From Pelagimonas sp050633425 (lineage in GTDB: Bacteria; Pseudomonadota; Alphaproteobacteria; Rhodobacterales; Rhodobacteraceae): 64,000 nt of DNA. Within the stretch, counting starts at the first letter, position 1; each line of letters starts with the position of its first letter. The stretch spans positions 186,001-250,000 of the forward strand of contig NZ_JBOEGM010000020.1 of NCBI RefSeq assembly GCF_050633425.1, given 5' to 3'. The notes beneath the pieces were generated by a model. It saw nothing but the letters and a program-made list of their open reading frames with translations, had not been told where the DNA came from and did not search any database. Below are positions 26,386-34,696 of this stretch, in pieces. The translations under genes were made by a program, and so were the position numbers.

Positions 26386-28890
26386 ATGACAACAAAAACT
26401 GATCCGCTGACAACCGATCGTCGGAAATTCCTAAAGGCATCGGCCGCCGCCGCCACCGCCTCGGCTGCAGGCATCACCTTGCCCAACACCGCCGCCGCCC
26501 AAGTCGGAACCCCTGACATCCGCTGGGACAAAGCCGCCTGCCGTTTTTGTGGCACAGGGTGTTCGGTTTTGGTTGGCACCAAAGAAGGCCGCGTCGTTGC
26601 GACCCAAGGTGACCCCCAAGCGCCGGTGAACCGCGGCTTGAACTGCATCAAGGGCTACTTCCTGTCCAAGATTATGTACGGAAAAGACCGCCTGACCACA
26701 CCGCTTTTGCGCAAATCCAACGGTGTCTTTGACAAAGAAGGCGAATTCGAGCCGGTCAGCTGGGACGAAGCCTTCGACGTCATGGCCGAAAAGTGGAAAG
26801 ACTCAATCAAGAAAAAAGGCCCAACCGCCGTGTCCATGTTCGGCTCGGGCCAGTGGACCGTTTGGGAGGGCTATGCCGCCGCCAAGTTCATGAAGGCCGG
26901 TCTACGTTCCAACAACATCGACCCAAACGCCCGCCACTGTATGGCCTCGGCGGTTGTCGGCTTTATCCGCACCTTTGGCATTGATGAACCGATGGGCTGT
27001 TACGATGATCTTGAGCACGCCGATACCTTTGTGCTCTGGGGCTCCAACATGGCCGAGATGCACCCGATCTTGTGGTCACGCCTCACCAACACCCGTCTGA
27101 CCAAGCCGGGCTCAGAAGTGCATGTTTTGTCGACCTTCGAACATCGCTCCTTTGAGCTTGCCGACAATGGCATGATTTTCACCCCGCAGTCGGATTTGGC
27201 GATCCTGAACTACATCGCCAATTACATCATCCAGACGGGTGCCGTGAACAAAGAGTTCGTTGAAAAGAACGTCAATTTCACCAAAACTGCCACCGATATC
27301 GGCTATGGCCTGCGCCCAACCCACCAATTGGAGCAAGACGCCGAAAACTCTGGGTCCGGCAAACTGACCCCCATGACCTTTGAAGAATATGCCGAAGCCG
27401 TTTCGGAATATACCGTTGAAAAGGCTGAAGAACTCTCAGGCGTTCCTGCTGCTAAACTCGAACGTCTGGCCAAGCAATATGCTGATCCAAATCGCAAGGT
27501 TATGTCGCTCTGGACCATGGGCTTTAACCAGCACACACGTGGGTCCTGGGTCAACTCGCTCATGTACAACGTCCACCTTCTGGTCGGTAAAATCTCCGAA
27601 CCGGGCAACTCGCCCTTCTCGCTCACAGGTCAGCCATCCGCCTGTGGCACAGCGCGTGAGGTCGGCACATTTGCCCACCGTCTGCCCGCCGATATGGTTG
27701 TCGCCAAAGAAGCACACCGTGACTTCGCCGAAGACAAATGGATGCTGCCCAAAGGCACCATTCCGCCCAAGCCCGGCTTCCATGCCGTGTTGCAGCACCG
27801 CAAACTCAAGGACGGTGATCTGAACTGTCACTGGGTGCAGTGTAACAACAACCTGCAAGCCGCGCCGAATATGAACGAAGAAGGGTTCCCGGGCTACCGG
27901 AACCCCGAAAACTTCATCACCGTGTCCGACCCTTACCCAACCGTCACCGCACTGGCCGCTGACCTTATCTTGCCCACTGCCATGTGGGTCGAGAAAGAGG
28001 GCGCATATGGTAACGCCGAACGCCGCACCCAGTTCTGGCGCCAACAGGTGGATGCACCGGGTGACGCCAAATCCGACATGTGGCAGGTGATGGAATTCGC
28101 CAAACGCTTCAAGGTCGAAGATGTCTGGCCCGAAGAGCTGATCGCGCAGCAGCCGGAATATCGTGGCAAAACCATCTACGAGATCCTCTACGAGAACGGC
28201 AAGGTCAACAAATACCCGCTGTCCGAAACCGCCGAAGGCTTTGCCAACGACGAATCCGAACATTTCGGTTACTACGTCCAAAAAGGCCTGTTCGAAGAAT
28301 ATGCCGAATTTGGTCGCGGCAAAGCGCACGATCTGGCCGACTTTGACACCTATCACAAGGCGCGCGGCCTGCGCTGGCCTGTCGTGGATGGCAAGGAAAC
28401 CCTGTACCGCTTCCGCGAAGGCTATGACCCCTACGTCAAGGAAGGCGAAGGCGTCAAATTCTACGGCAAACCCGATGGCAAGGCGAATATCATCTTCGCC
28501 CCATTTGAACCTGCCGCCGAAGAGCCTGATGAAGAGTACAACCTATGGTTCGTCACTGGGCGTGTTCTTGAGCACTGGCATTCAGGGTCGATGACCCGCC
28601 GGGTTCCCGAACTGCACCGCTCCTTCCCGTCTGCTGTGGTGTTCATGCACCCCGAAGACGCCAAGGATCGTGGCTTGCGTCGCGGTCAAGAGATCAACGT
28701 CTCGACCCGTCGTGGTGAAGTTCTGTCGCGGGTGGAAACCCGTGGCCGTAACAAGATGCCACGCGGCGTTGTCTTCATGCCCTGGTTCGACGAAGGTCAG
28801 CTTACCAACAAGCTGACGTTAGATGCCACTTGCCCGCTCTCAAAAGAGACCGACTTCAAGAAATGTGCATGTAAAATCGAACGCGCCTAA
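26386..28890 (+). CDS. napA: Periplasmic nitrate reductase catalytic subunit NapA
   Basis: The protein is 834 aa, the usual length. It has a twin-arginine signal (DRRKFLKASAAAATA), then the 4Fe-4S cysteines C52, C55, C59 and C87 (CRFCGTGCS and LNCIKG). The molybdenum-ligand cysteine is in DPNARHCMASAV, with the bis-MGD contacts downstream. It reduces nitrate to nitrite in the periplasm with electrons from NapB. GAGGAGGCCTAGCC precedes the ATG. In this gene order it serves respiratory, redox-balancing or denitrification roles. Confidence 0.98.
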   Translation: MTTKTDPLTTDRRKFLKASAAAATASAAGITLPNTAAAQVGTPDIRWDKAACRFCGTGCSVLVGTKEGRVVATQGDPQAPVNRGLNCIKGYFLSKIMYGKDRLTTPLLRKSNGVFDKEGEFEPVSWDEAFDVMAEKWKDSIKKKGPTAVSMFGSGQWTVWEGYAAAKFMKAGLRSNNIDPNARHCMASAVVGFIRTFGIDEPMGCYDDLEHADTFVLWGSNMAEMHPILWSRLTNTRLTKPGSEVHVLSTFEHRSFELADNGMIFTPQSDLAILNYIANYIIQTGAVNKEFVEKNVNFTKTATDIGYGLRPTHQLEQDAENSGSGKLTPMTFEEYAEAVSEYTVEKAEELSGVPAAKLERLAKQYADPNRKVMSLWTMGFNQHTRGSWVNSLMYNVHLLVGKISEPGNSPFSLTGQPSACGTAREVGTFAHRLPADMVVAKEAHRDFAEDKWMLPKGTIPPKPGFHAVLQHRKLKDGDLNCHWVQCNNNLQAAPNMNEEGFPGYRNPENFITVSDPYPTVTALAADLILPTAMWVEKEGAYGNAERRTQFWRQQVDAPGDAKSDMWQVMEFAKRFKVEDVWPEELIAQQPEYRGKTIYEILYENGKVNKYPLSETAEGFANDESEHFGYYVQKGLFEEYAEFGRGKAHDLADFDTYHKARGLRWPVVDGKETLYRFREGYDPYVKEGEGVKFYGKPDGKANIIFAPFEPAAEEPDEEYNLWFVTGRVLEHWHSGSMTRRVPELHRSFPSAVVFMHPEDAKDRGLRRGQEINVSTRRGEVLSRVETRGRNKMPRGVVFMPWFDEGQLTNKLTLDATCPLSKETDFKKCACKIERA

Positions 28891-29000
28891 GGCCCATCAC
28901 ACAAAGGATCATTCCAGCACGCGATGCGCAAACGCATCCGTTCTGGGCTGGAAACCCTTGCCCCCTCCCTTCCAACCATTTGACTTTTGGAGTAAAGACC

Positions 29001-29861
29001 ATGTCCGCCCCGCAACGCAAAAGGCCAATGGATCGGCGTCGCTTCCTTCAGGATGCGACGCGCGGTGTGGCTGGCTGCGCATTGGCGGGCATGGGTTTGA
29101 CGCAATTTATTTCGGATGCCCGTGCGCTCCCAGCGCAAGCCATCCGTCCGCCAGGGGCGCTTGAGGAGAGCGACTTCCTGGCGGCCTGTATCCGTTGCGG
29201 GCTCTGTGTCCGCGACTGTCCCTATGACACGCTGAGCCTCGCCCAACTTGGGCTTGATGGCACGGCCACAGGGACCCCGTTTTTTACCGCCCGCGATGTG
29301 CCCTGCGAGATGTGCGAAGACATCCCATGTGTCGTCGCCTGCCCCACTGGTGCACTGGACAAAGGCCTCACCAACATCGACGATGCCGATATGGGCGTTG
29401 CGGTTTTGATCGACCAAGAGGCTTGCCTAAACGCCCTAGGGTTGCGTTGCGACGTCTGCTACCGCGTCTGCCCTGTCATTGACAAGGCCATCACTCTTGA
29501 GCTGCGCACCAATCAACGCTCCGGCGCTCATGCGATCTTTATGCCGGTTGTGCATTCCGAGGCCTGCACCGGTTGTGGCAAATGCGAAAAATCTTGTGTG
29601 CTGCCCGATGAAAGCGCCATCAAAGTGCTGCCCAAACGCATCGCACAGGCCCATTCCGCCGATCACTACAAGCTCGGTTGGGAAGAAAACGACCCGCTGG
29701 TGGATGAACTCATCGACCTGCCCGACCGTCTGCCCGGTTCGGGCACCGACAACCTTGCTGCGCCCGGTGGCTATCTGCCCGGTGATCTCCCTGATCCCTC
29801 GATGGAGGGCGGCTTCACCTCGGGCTTCAAACTGCCCGGAACCGGGGGGGCAAGCCAATGA
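29001..29861 (+). CDS. napG: Ferredoxin-type protein NapG
   Basis: The protein is 286 aa. It has a twin-arginine signal (DRRRFLQDATRG) and four 4Fe-4S cysteine groups (CIRCGLCVRDC, CEMCEDIPCVVAC, CDVCYRVC and CTGCGKCEKSC). NapG sits on the periplasmic side and, with NapH, passes electrons from quinol towards NapC and NapB. I chose the ATG at 29001, with TTGGAGTAAAGACC upstream. It overlaps napH by 4 nt (ATGA). Confidence 0.95.
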   Translation: MSAPQRKRPMDRRRFLQDATRGVAGCALAGMGLTQFISDARALPAQAIRPPGALEESDFLAACIRCGLCVRDCPYDTLSLAQLGLDGTATGTPFFTARDVPCEMCEDIPCVVACPTGALDKGLTNIDDADMGVAVLIDQEACLNALGLRCDVCYRVCPVIDKAITLELRTNQRSGAHAIFMPVVHSEACTGCGKCEKSCVLPDESAIKVLPKRIAQAHSADHYKLGWEENDPLVDELIDLPDRLPGSGTDNLAAPGGYLPGDLPDPSMEGGFTSGFKLPGTGGASQ

Positions 29862-30778
29862 GCGACAAGACAAAACTCCCCGTAGGATATGAGGCGATCC
29901 GCGACAAAGGCTGGCTTAACGCCCATAGGTTCCTATTGCTGCGCCGCGCCAGCCAGTTGTTTTTCCTCGCCCTTTTCCTTCTAGGCCCATGGTTCGGCAT
30001 ATGGTGGGTCAAGGGCAATCTCTCCGGCTCTCTGACCTTCAATTTCCTGCCGCTCACCGACCCGTTTATCACCACCCAAGGTATGTTCGCCGGTCATTGG
30101 CCCGAACTCACCGCCTTGATCGGCGCGCTGCTCGTTGGCGTTGCCTACGCGCTCATCGGCGGCCGCGTCTATTGTTCTTGGGTCTGCCCGATCAACCCTG
30201 TTACCGACGGCGCGCATTGGCTGCATGACAAACTTGGCATGACCAAAGGCTGGCAACCAAAGAAAGAGACCCGTTACTATGTGCTCGGCATGGTTTTGAT
30301 CGTCTCGATGCTCACCGGCACCATCGCTTGGGAGTTTGTGAACCCAATCAGCATGTTACATCGCGGTTTGATCTTTGGCGTCGGCCTTTCCTGGGCCTTT
30401 GTCCTTGCTGTCTTTCTGTTTGATGTCGCGGTATCGCGTCGGGGCTGGTGCGGCCATTTTTGCCCGGTCGGCGCCTTTTACAGCTTGCTTGGCACCGGCT
30501 CGGTTCTGCACGTCACCGCCAACAACCGCGAGGCCTGCGACGATTGCATGGATTGCTTTGCCGTCTGTCCCGAAATGCAAGTCATCACCCCGGCCCTGCG
30601 CGGCTCCGACAATGACCCCCCCCTGATTTTATCCCCCGACTGCACCAATTGCGGACGCTGCATAGACGTTTGCGCAGTCGATGTCTTCCAATTCACCCAC
30701 CGTTTCGACGACACGCCCGCCTCCGGGCGCACGCGTCAAAAACCAACCCCTGCGCCAAAGGCCGACAAGGCGGCCTGA
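29858..30778 (+). CDS. napH: Quinol dehydrogenase membrane component NapH
   Basis: The protein is 306 aa with four to five membrane helices (first near LFFLALFLLGPWFGIWWV) and the cysteine motifs CSWVCPINPVTD and GWCGHFCPVG. Two 4Fe-4S sites follow in the C-terminal cytoplasmic part (CDDCMDCFAVC and CTNCGRCIDVC). It oxidises quinol in the inner membrane as partner of NapG. The ATGA junction with napG indicates coupled translation. Confidence 0.95.
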   Translation: MSDKTKLPVGYEAIRDKGWLNAHRFLLLRRASQLFFLALFLLGPWFGIWWVKGNLSGSLTFNFLPLTDPFITTQGMFAGHWPELTALIGALLVGVAYALIGGRVYCSWVCPINPVTDGAHWLHDKLGMTKGWQPKKETRYYVLGMVLIVSMLTGTIAWEFVNPISMLHRGLIFGVGLSWAFVLAVFLFDVAVSRRGWCGHFCPVGAFYSLLGTGSVLHVTANNREACDDCMDCFAVCPEMQVITPALRGSDNDPPLILSPDCTNCGRCIDVCAVDVFQFTHRFDDTPASGRTRQKPTPAPKADKAA

Positions 30779-30812
30779 GCAAGCCCCAACGGGCACCTAG
30801 AGGAGAAATGAT

Positions 30813-31256
30813 ATGAAAAAGCATAGCCTTATCAGCGCCCCGATTGTCGCCTTGACTGTCTCAGCCCTGTTGGTTGGTGGCGTCGCCTTCGCCCAGCAAT
30901 CCAGCGTTCAATCGCTACGCGGTGCCGATATTGACGAACCTGTTGCGGTTGATGATGTCCATCGCCAAGACGATAGCGGTCGCTTCACCCGCAATTATCG
31001 TCAACAGCCCCCGCTGATCCCGCATTCAACCGCGCAATACCAGATCGACCTGAACGCCAACCAGTGTTTGACCTGCCACGACTGGACTCGCGCTGGTGAT
31101 CGCGGTGCGCCGACCCTGTCGATGACCCATTATATGGGCCGCGACGGCGAACAGCTCGACAGTGTTGCCGGCACTCGCTGGTTCTGCACCCAGTGTCACG
31201 TGCCGCAGGCCGACGCCCCCGCGCTGGTCGACAACCTCTTTGAACCCTCGAACTAA
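30813..31256 (+). CDS. napB: Periplasmic nitrate reductase diheme cytochrome NapB
   Basis: The protein is 147 aa with a Sec signal (ALTVSALLVGGVAFA). Two c-type heme sites are present, CLTCH and CTQCH, with further histidines (for example MTHYMG) as axial ligands. It transfers electrons from NapC to NapA. AGAGGAGAAATGAT precedes the ATG. Confidence 0.95.
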   Translation: MKKHSLISAPIVALTVSALLVGGVAFAQQSSVQSLRGADIDEPVAVDDVHRQDDSGRFTRNYRQQPPLIPHSTAQYQIDLNANQCLTCHDWTRAGDRGAPTLSMTHYMGRDGEQLDSVAGTRWFCTQCHVPQADAPALVDNLFEPSN

Positions 31257-31277
31257 ACCGCGCAGAGGAGCTGACTT

Positions 31278-31985
31278 ATGTCTGACCAAAACGCATCGCG
31301 CACCGGCCTCATGGGATTGATCAAGAGGTTCTTTACCCCTTCAGCTGTCTATTCTTTTGGCGGTATTTTGATCGGCGGCTTTGTCGCCGGGGTCATCTTT
31401 TGGGGCGGTTTTAACTGGTCTCTTGAGATGACCAACACCGAAGAGTTCTGCGTGTCGTGCCACGAAATGGAAGTGAATGTATACGCGGAATATCAAGGCA
31501 CCATTCACCAAAACAACGGCTCTGGGGTACGCGCCACCTGCCCCGATTGTCACGTCCCCAAGGACTGGGGGCCCAAGATGATCCGTAAAATCCAAGCCTC
31601 AAAGGAGTTGTATGGCCACTTCATCACCAATGTGATCGACACACCCGAAAAGTTTGGCGAACACCGCTCGGTCATGGCATCGCGCGAATGGGCGCGGATG
31701 AAAAAGACCGATTCAAAAGAGTGCCGCAACTGTCACAACTTTGACTATATGGACTTTACCCAGCAGGAAAATCGCGCGGCCGAAAATCACCAAAAGGCGC
31801 TCGACGAGGGTAAAACCTGTATTGATTGCCACCAGGGTATCGCCCACGATCTTCCGGCCAACTATTTGGAACATTACGAAAACGTTGTCTCCGAACTGGA
31901 TGCCAAGGGCGAAATCACACCTGCTCAGGGTCGCGCATTTGCTCAAAGTTCAGAGGCGATCAAAAGTCATCTCGCAAATGAGTAA
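31278..31985 (+). CDS. napC: NapC/NirT tetraheme cytochrome c
   Basis: The protein is 235 aa. One N-terminal membrane helix (AVYSFGGILIGGFVAGVIFW) anchors a periplasmic domain with four heme sites, CVSCH, CPDCH, CRNCH and CIDCH. It oxidises membrane quinol and feeds NapB. It is the last gene of the nap set and is followed by a hairpin. Confidence 0.96.
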   Translation: MSDQNASRTGLMGLIKRFFTPSAVYSFGGILIGGFVAGVIFWGGFNWSLEMTNTEEFCVSCHEMEVNVYAEYQGTIHQNNGSGVRATCPDCHVPKDWGPKMIRKIQASKELYGHFITNVIDTPEKFGEHRSVMASREWARMKKTDSKECRNCHNFDYMDFTQQENRAAENHQKALDEGKTCIDCHQGIAHDLPANYLEHYENVVSELDAKGEITPAQGRAFAQSSEAIKSHLANE

Positions 31986-32004
31986 CCGATTGACGACAGG
32001 CCCA

Positions 32005-32029
32005 AAGGGCGCCCCTATGGGGGGCCCTT
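32005..32029 (+). terminator. GC-rich hairpin after napC
   Basis: An 11-position stem (AAGGGCGCCCC with GGGGGGCCCTT, one mismatch) closes on a TAT loop. There is no T-tract. It may protect the nap mRNA 3' end or act as a weak terminator before the DUF2478 gene 17 nt later. Confidence 0.5.
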
Positions 32030-32045
32030 CACTACGAGGTTGCTG

Positions 32046-32552
32046 ATGCCTATCGCTTATCTTAAATCCGAAATTGGCGTCGACGTGAACGCTGTATTGG
32101 CTGATCTTGCAGCACGGCTTTTGGCTGATGGTCTCAAAGTTGTGGGGACCACGCAGACGAACACTGCGCGTGTCGACACCCACAAATGCGATATGGATGT
32201 GCGGGTTCTGCCGGATGGTGACATAATCCGCATTTCGCAAAACCTCGGGCCCAACTCACGCGGGTGTCAGCTTGATCCCGATGCGTTGGAACATGCCGTC
32301 GCCGCGACCCTGTCCAGGCTCGAAGGCGCAGACATTCTTATCGTTAATAAATTTGGCAAACACGAAGCAGATGGGCGCGGCTTTCGCGAGGTCATTGCTG
32401 CGGCAATCGAACAGGGGATTACTGTTCTTGTTGGCACAAATGGGCTTAACCTTCAGGCCTTTCTTGACTTCACCGGAGGGGCCGCCTCCCAATTGCCAGC
32501 CGATCTAGATCAGCTGGGCGACTGGGTCCATGCCCGACGAAAAGCCGCATAG
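32046..32552 (+). CDS. DUF2478-domain protein
   Basis: The protein is 168 aa and matches the DUF2478 type: IAYLKSEIGVDVNAVLADL near the start, VRVLPDGDIIRISQNLG, and ILIVNKFGKHEADGRGFRE. Such proteins resemble P-loop nucleotide-binding folds and are often found beside molybdenum-related genes. I infer a link to the molybdenum cofactor or molybdate handling for NapA from its position, but no function is established. The ATG at 32046 is chosen; a TTG at 32040 is possible. Confidence 0.78.
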   Translation: MPIAYLKSEIGVDVNAVLADLAARLLADGLKVVGTTQTNTARVDTHKCDMDVRVLPDGDIIRISQNLGPNSRGCQLDPDALEHAVAATLSRLEGADILIVNKFGKHEADGRGFREVIAAAIEQGITVLVGTNGLNLQAFLDFTGGAASQLPADLDQLGDWVHARRKAA

Positions 32553-32648
32553 TCTGTCTTGCAGCGCTGCGCATTGCGGTAGTGTTTGACGATGAAAACC
32601 CGCCGGGCGCTGGTTGCAAAAGGGATAAAAACTTCAGCCCCGGTCCGC

Positions 32649-33038
32649 CTAATTGAGATTTGACGCCAGAACCTCTTTCAATGTGTCCAGCCGAACCGGT
32701 TTTGGAATAAATCCAGAAAAGCCCGCGCCATCGCATTCCGCCCGTTGCGCGTTTGAGACATTGGCGGTTACAGCAATCACTTTCGGACCTTCCGGCGCAA
32801 GCATTTGTGAAATTTGTTTGGTGGCGGCAACACCGTCCATATTGGGCATATTGATGTCCATGAGAATGACATCATAGTGCCCGGTTTCCGCTTTCTCGAT
32901 GCATTCCAGACCGTCACGCGCCACCTCACACGACAATCCACAATGCTTCAGCAGTTTTTGCAGAACTTTGACGTTTATTGGTTCGTCATCGGCAACCAGG
33001 ATGCGTGGCTGAATGTCGCCAATCTGAATCTCACTCAT
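32649..33038 (-). CDS. Single-domain response regulator (CheY-like)
   Basis: The protein is 129 aa, only a receiver domain: acidic pocket VADDEP, phospho-acceptor Asp61 in VILMDINMPNMDG, switch Thr in VIAVTANVS and Lys in FIPKPVRLD. With no output domain, it must act by protein contacts or as a phosphate relay. Its start overlaps the stop of the histidine kinase by 4 nt, so the kinase is its partner. Confidence 0.92.
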   Translation of the reverse strand: MSEIQIGDIQPRILVADDEPINVKVLQKLLKHCGLSCEVARDGLECIEKAETGHYDVILMDINMPNMDGVAATKQISQMLAPEGPKVIAVTANVSNAQRAECDGAGFSGFIPKPVRLDTLKEVLASNLN

Positions 33039-34603
33039 GCTGCATTCCTTTCGTCGTCATTCTTATTATGATCGGCATTGGCGATCTGTGTGGGGATGAC
33101 CAAGGTAAATGTCGCCCCCTCTCCCAGTTCGCTTTCAACGGTGATGTCGCCTTTGGCCTCGCGGGCAATTCCCTGTGCAATCGCAAGACCAAGCCCGGTC
33201 CCCCCCGCTTTTCGACTGGAGGTGCTATCACCTTGTGTAAACCGTTCAAAGATGCGGATGCGATGTTCTCGGGCAATGCCCGGTCCGGTATCTGACACAA
33301 CAACCCGGAACGTCACATCACCAGACATCTCAGCGGGCTCGATCGTTGCGGCCACACTCACTTTGCCTGTTTCGGTAAACTTGATCGCATTGCCGACGAG
33401 ATTGACAATCACCTGCCGCAACCGCTTTGCGTCCCCCATAACAATAGGTGAATCCGGGTCAACAGAGACCTCAAGATCAAGCCCTTTATTGTCCGCGGTA
33501 AAGGTGGCAAAGCTGGTGGAATCCCGGATGAGCTTCACAACATCAACGGGTTCATTGACCAAACGGACAGCCCCTGCCTCAACTTCGCCAAACGTCAAGA
33601 TCTCATCGATAAGGGCGATTTGACCGTCGGCACAAGAGCGCAAAATTTCCACCAATTCATAATCTTCTTCTTCCAGCTCGGCATGTTCCAAAAGCTGCGC
33701 GGCCCCGATAATCCCATTCATCGGCGTCCGCAATTCATGGCTAATCGTTGCGAGAAATTGTGTTTTGGCCATATCTGCCGCTCTGGCTGCAGCCGCCTCA
33801 CGTTTCAAGGCCCCTTGAATATGGACAACCTCATTGATCAAAGGTTTGATGACAAAAACCCAGGCACAAACCGCCGCAATGAGCACGGCACCAAGCACGG
33901 TGAGCGCTAGAATGATCGGTGCTTGCCCGGCCTGAATTGAATTTCGTCGCAAAACCGCAGTGACACCAGACAATTGTTCATCGGACAGTTTACTCTTGGC
34001 TGCCCAATATTGTTCGACTGCTTCGTGGTCACGGGCCCCATCAACCAATACCGTTGCGGCATGTAACAAAATGTCACCAAAGGCCGCTTCAAGCGAGGGG
34101 GCATTTCCCAAAGCTGATGTCCAAGCTTCATCTTCTTCCCAAAGTGCTGCCAACTCTTCAGGCATTTCAGTGCCGAGCAAGCCCAGCTCGGCACTTAGGC
34201 CAATTGGATCAATCCCGGCTTGGGCCGTTCTTTCAGACAGGGCTGCCCGCACCGACGACACCCCTTCTGACATAATCTCATCGCCGTCCGGATCCGCAGC
34301 GCGCAAGGCGCCATAAAACCCGAGAGCGTCTTCAAAACTCGTGGTTGAGATATGGTGAGCGTGTTCATGCTCCGCTTCGATCAATGCGATTTGCCCGTCG
34401 ATCAGGGCCATACTTTCCAAAAGCTGGCTCAATATAACGGTATAGCGGGCATTGAGCGCGGCGGACCGGTGGAAAACAACCGACCCCACGGTTGCCAACA
34501 CCAAAGGAACCAACAAAACCGCCAAAGCGAAAAACACCCGCTTGCGCAAATGGTTACCTTTGCCCTCCCCGATGGGAGGCGTATTTTGCATCGTGTCAGT
34601 CAT
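33035..34603 (-). CDS. Membrane sensor histidine kinase
   Basis: The protein is 522 aa. Two membrane helices (about 22-44 and 229-251) enclose a helical periplasmic sensor. Cytoplasmic HisKA follows with His289 (FLATISHELRTPMNGIIG), then an ATPase domain (VIVNLVGNAIKFTETG, VVSDTGPGIAREHR and GGTGLGLAIAQGI). It lacks its own receiver and pairs with the CheY-like protein encoded downstream. The signal is unknown. It converges with the nap transcript but shares no obvious promoter with it. Confidence 0.92.
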   Translation of the reverse strand: MTDTMQNTPPIGEGKGNHLRKRVFFALAVLLVPLVLATVGSVVFHRSAALNARYTVILSQLLESMALIDGQIALIEAEHEHAHHISTTSFEDALGFYGALRAADPDGDEIMSEGVSSVRAALSERTAQAGIDPIGLSAELGLLGTEMPEELAALWEEDEAWTSALGNAPSLEAAFGDILLHAATVLVDGARDHEAVEQYWAAKSKLSDEQLSGVTAVLRRNSIQAGQAPIILALTVLGAVLIAAVCAWVFVIKPLINEVVHIQGALKREAAAARAADMAKTQFLATISHELRTPMNGIIGAAQLLEHAELEEEDYELVEILRSCADGQIALIDEILTFGEVEAGAVRLVNEPVDVVKLIRDSTSFATFTADNKGLDLEVSVDPDSPIVMGDAKRLRQVIVNLVGNAIKFTETGKVSVAATIEPAEMSGDVTFRVVVSDTGPGIAREHRIRIFERFTQGDSTSSRKAGGTGLGLAIAQGIAREAKGDITVESELGEGATFTLVIPTQIANADHNKNDDERNAA

Positions 34604-34696
34604 CGTTGGGCCTATTGATTAGTTGGTCCACACAATGATTAGTGAATCTTGCTGACCTCTTAACACTGCCCGACGATTTAGTTCCAATGCTGTGGA

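Noticed and set aside
27436..28356. 306-codon reverse frame over napA
   Set aside because: Antisense to napA codons; the codon pattern of napA explains the absence of stops.
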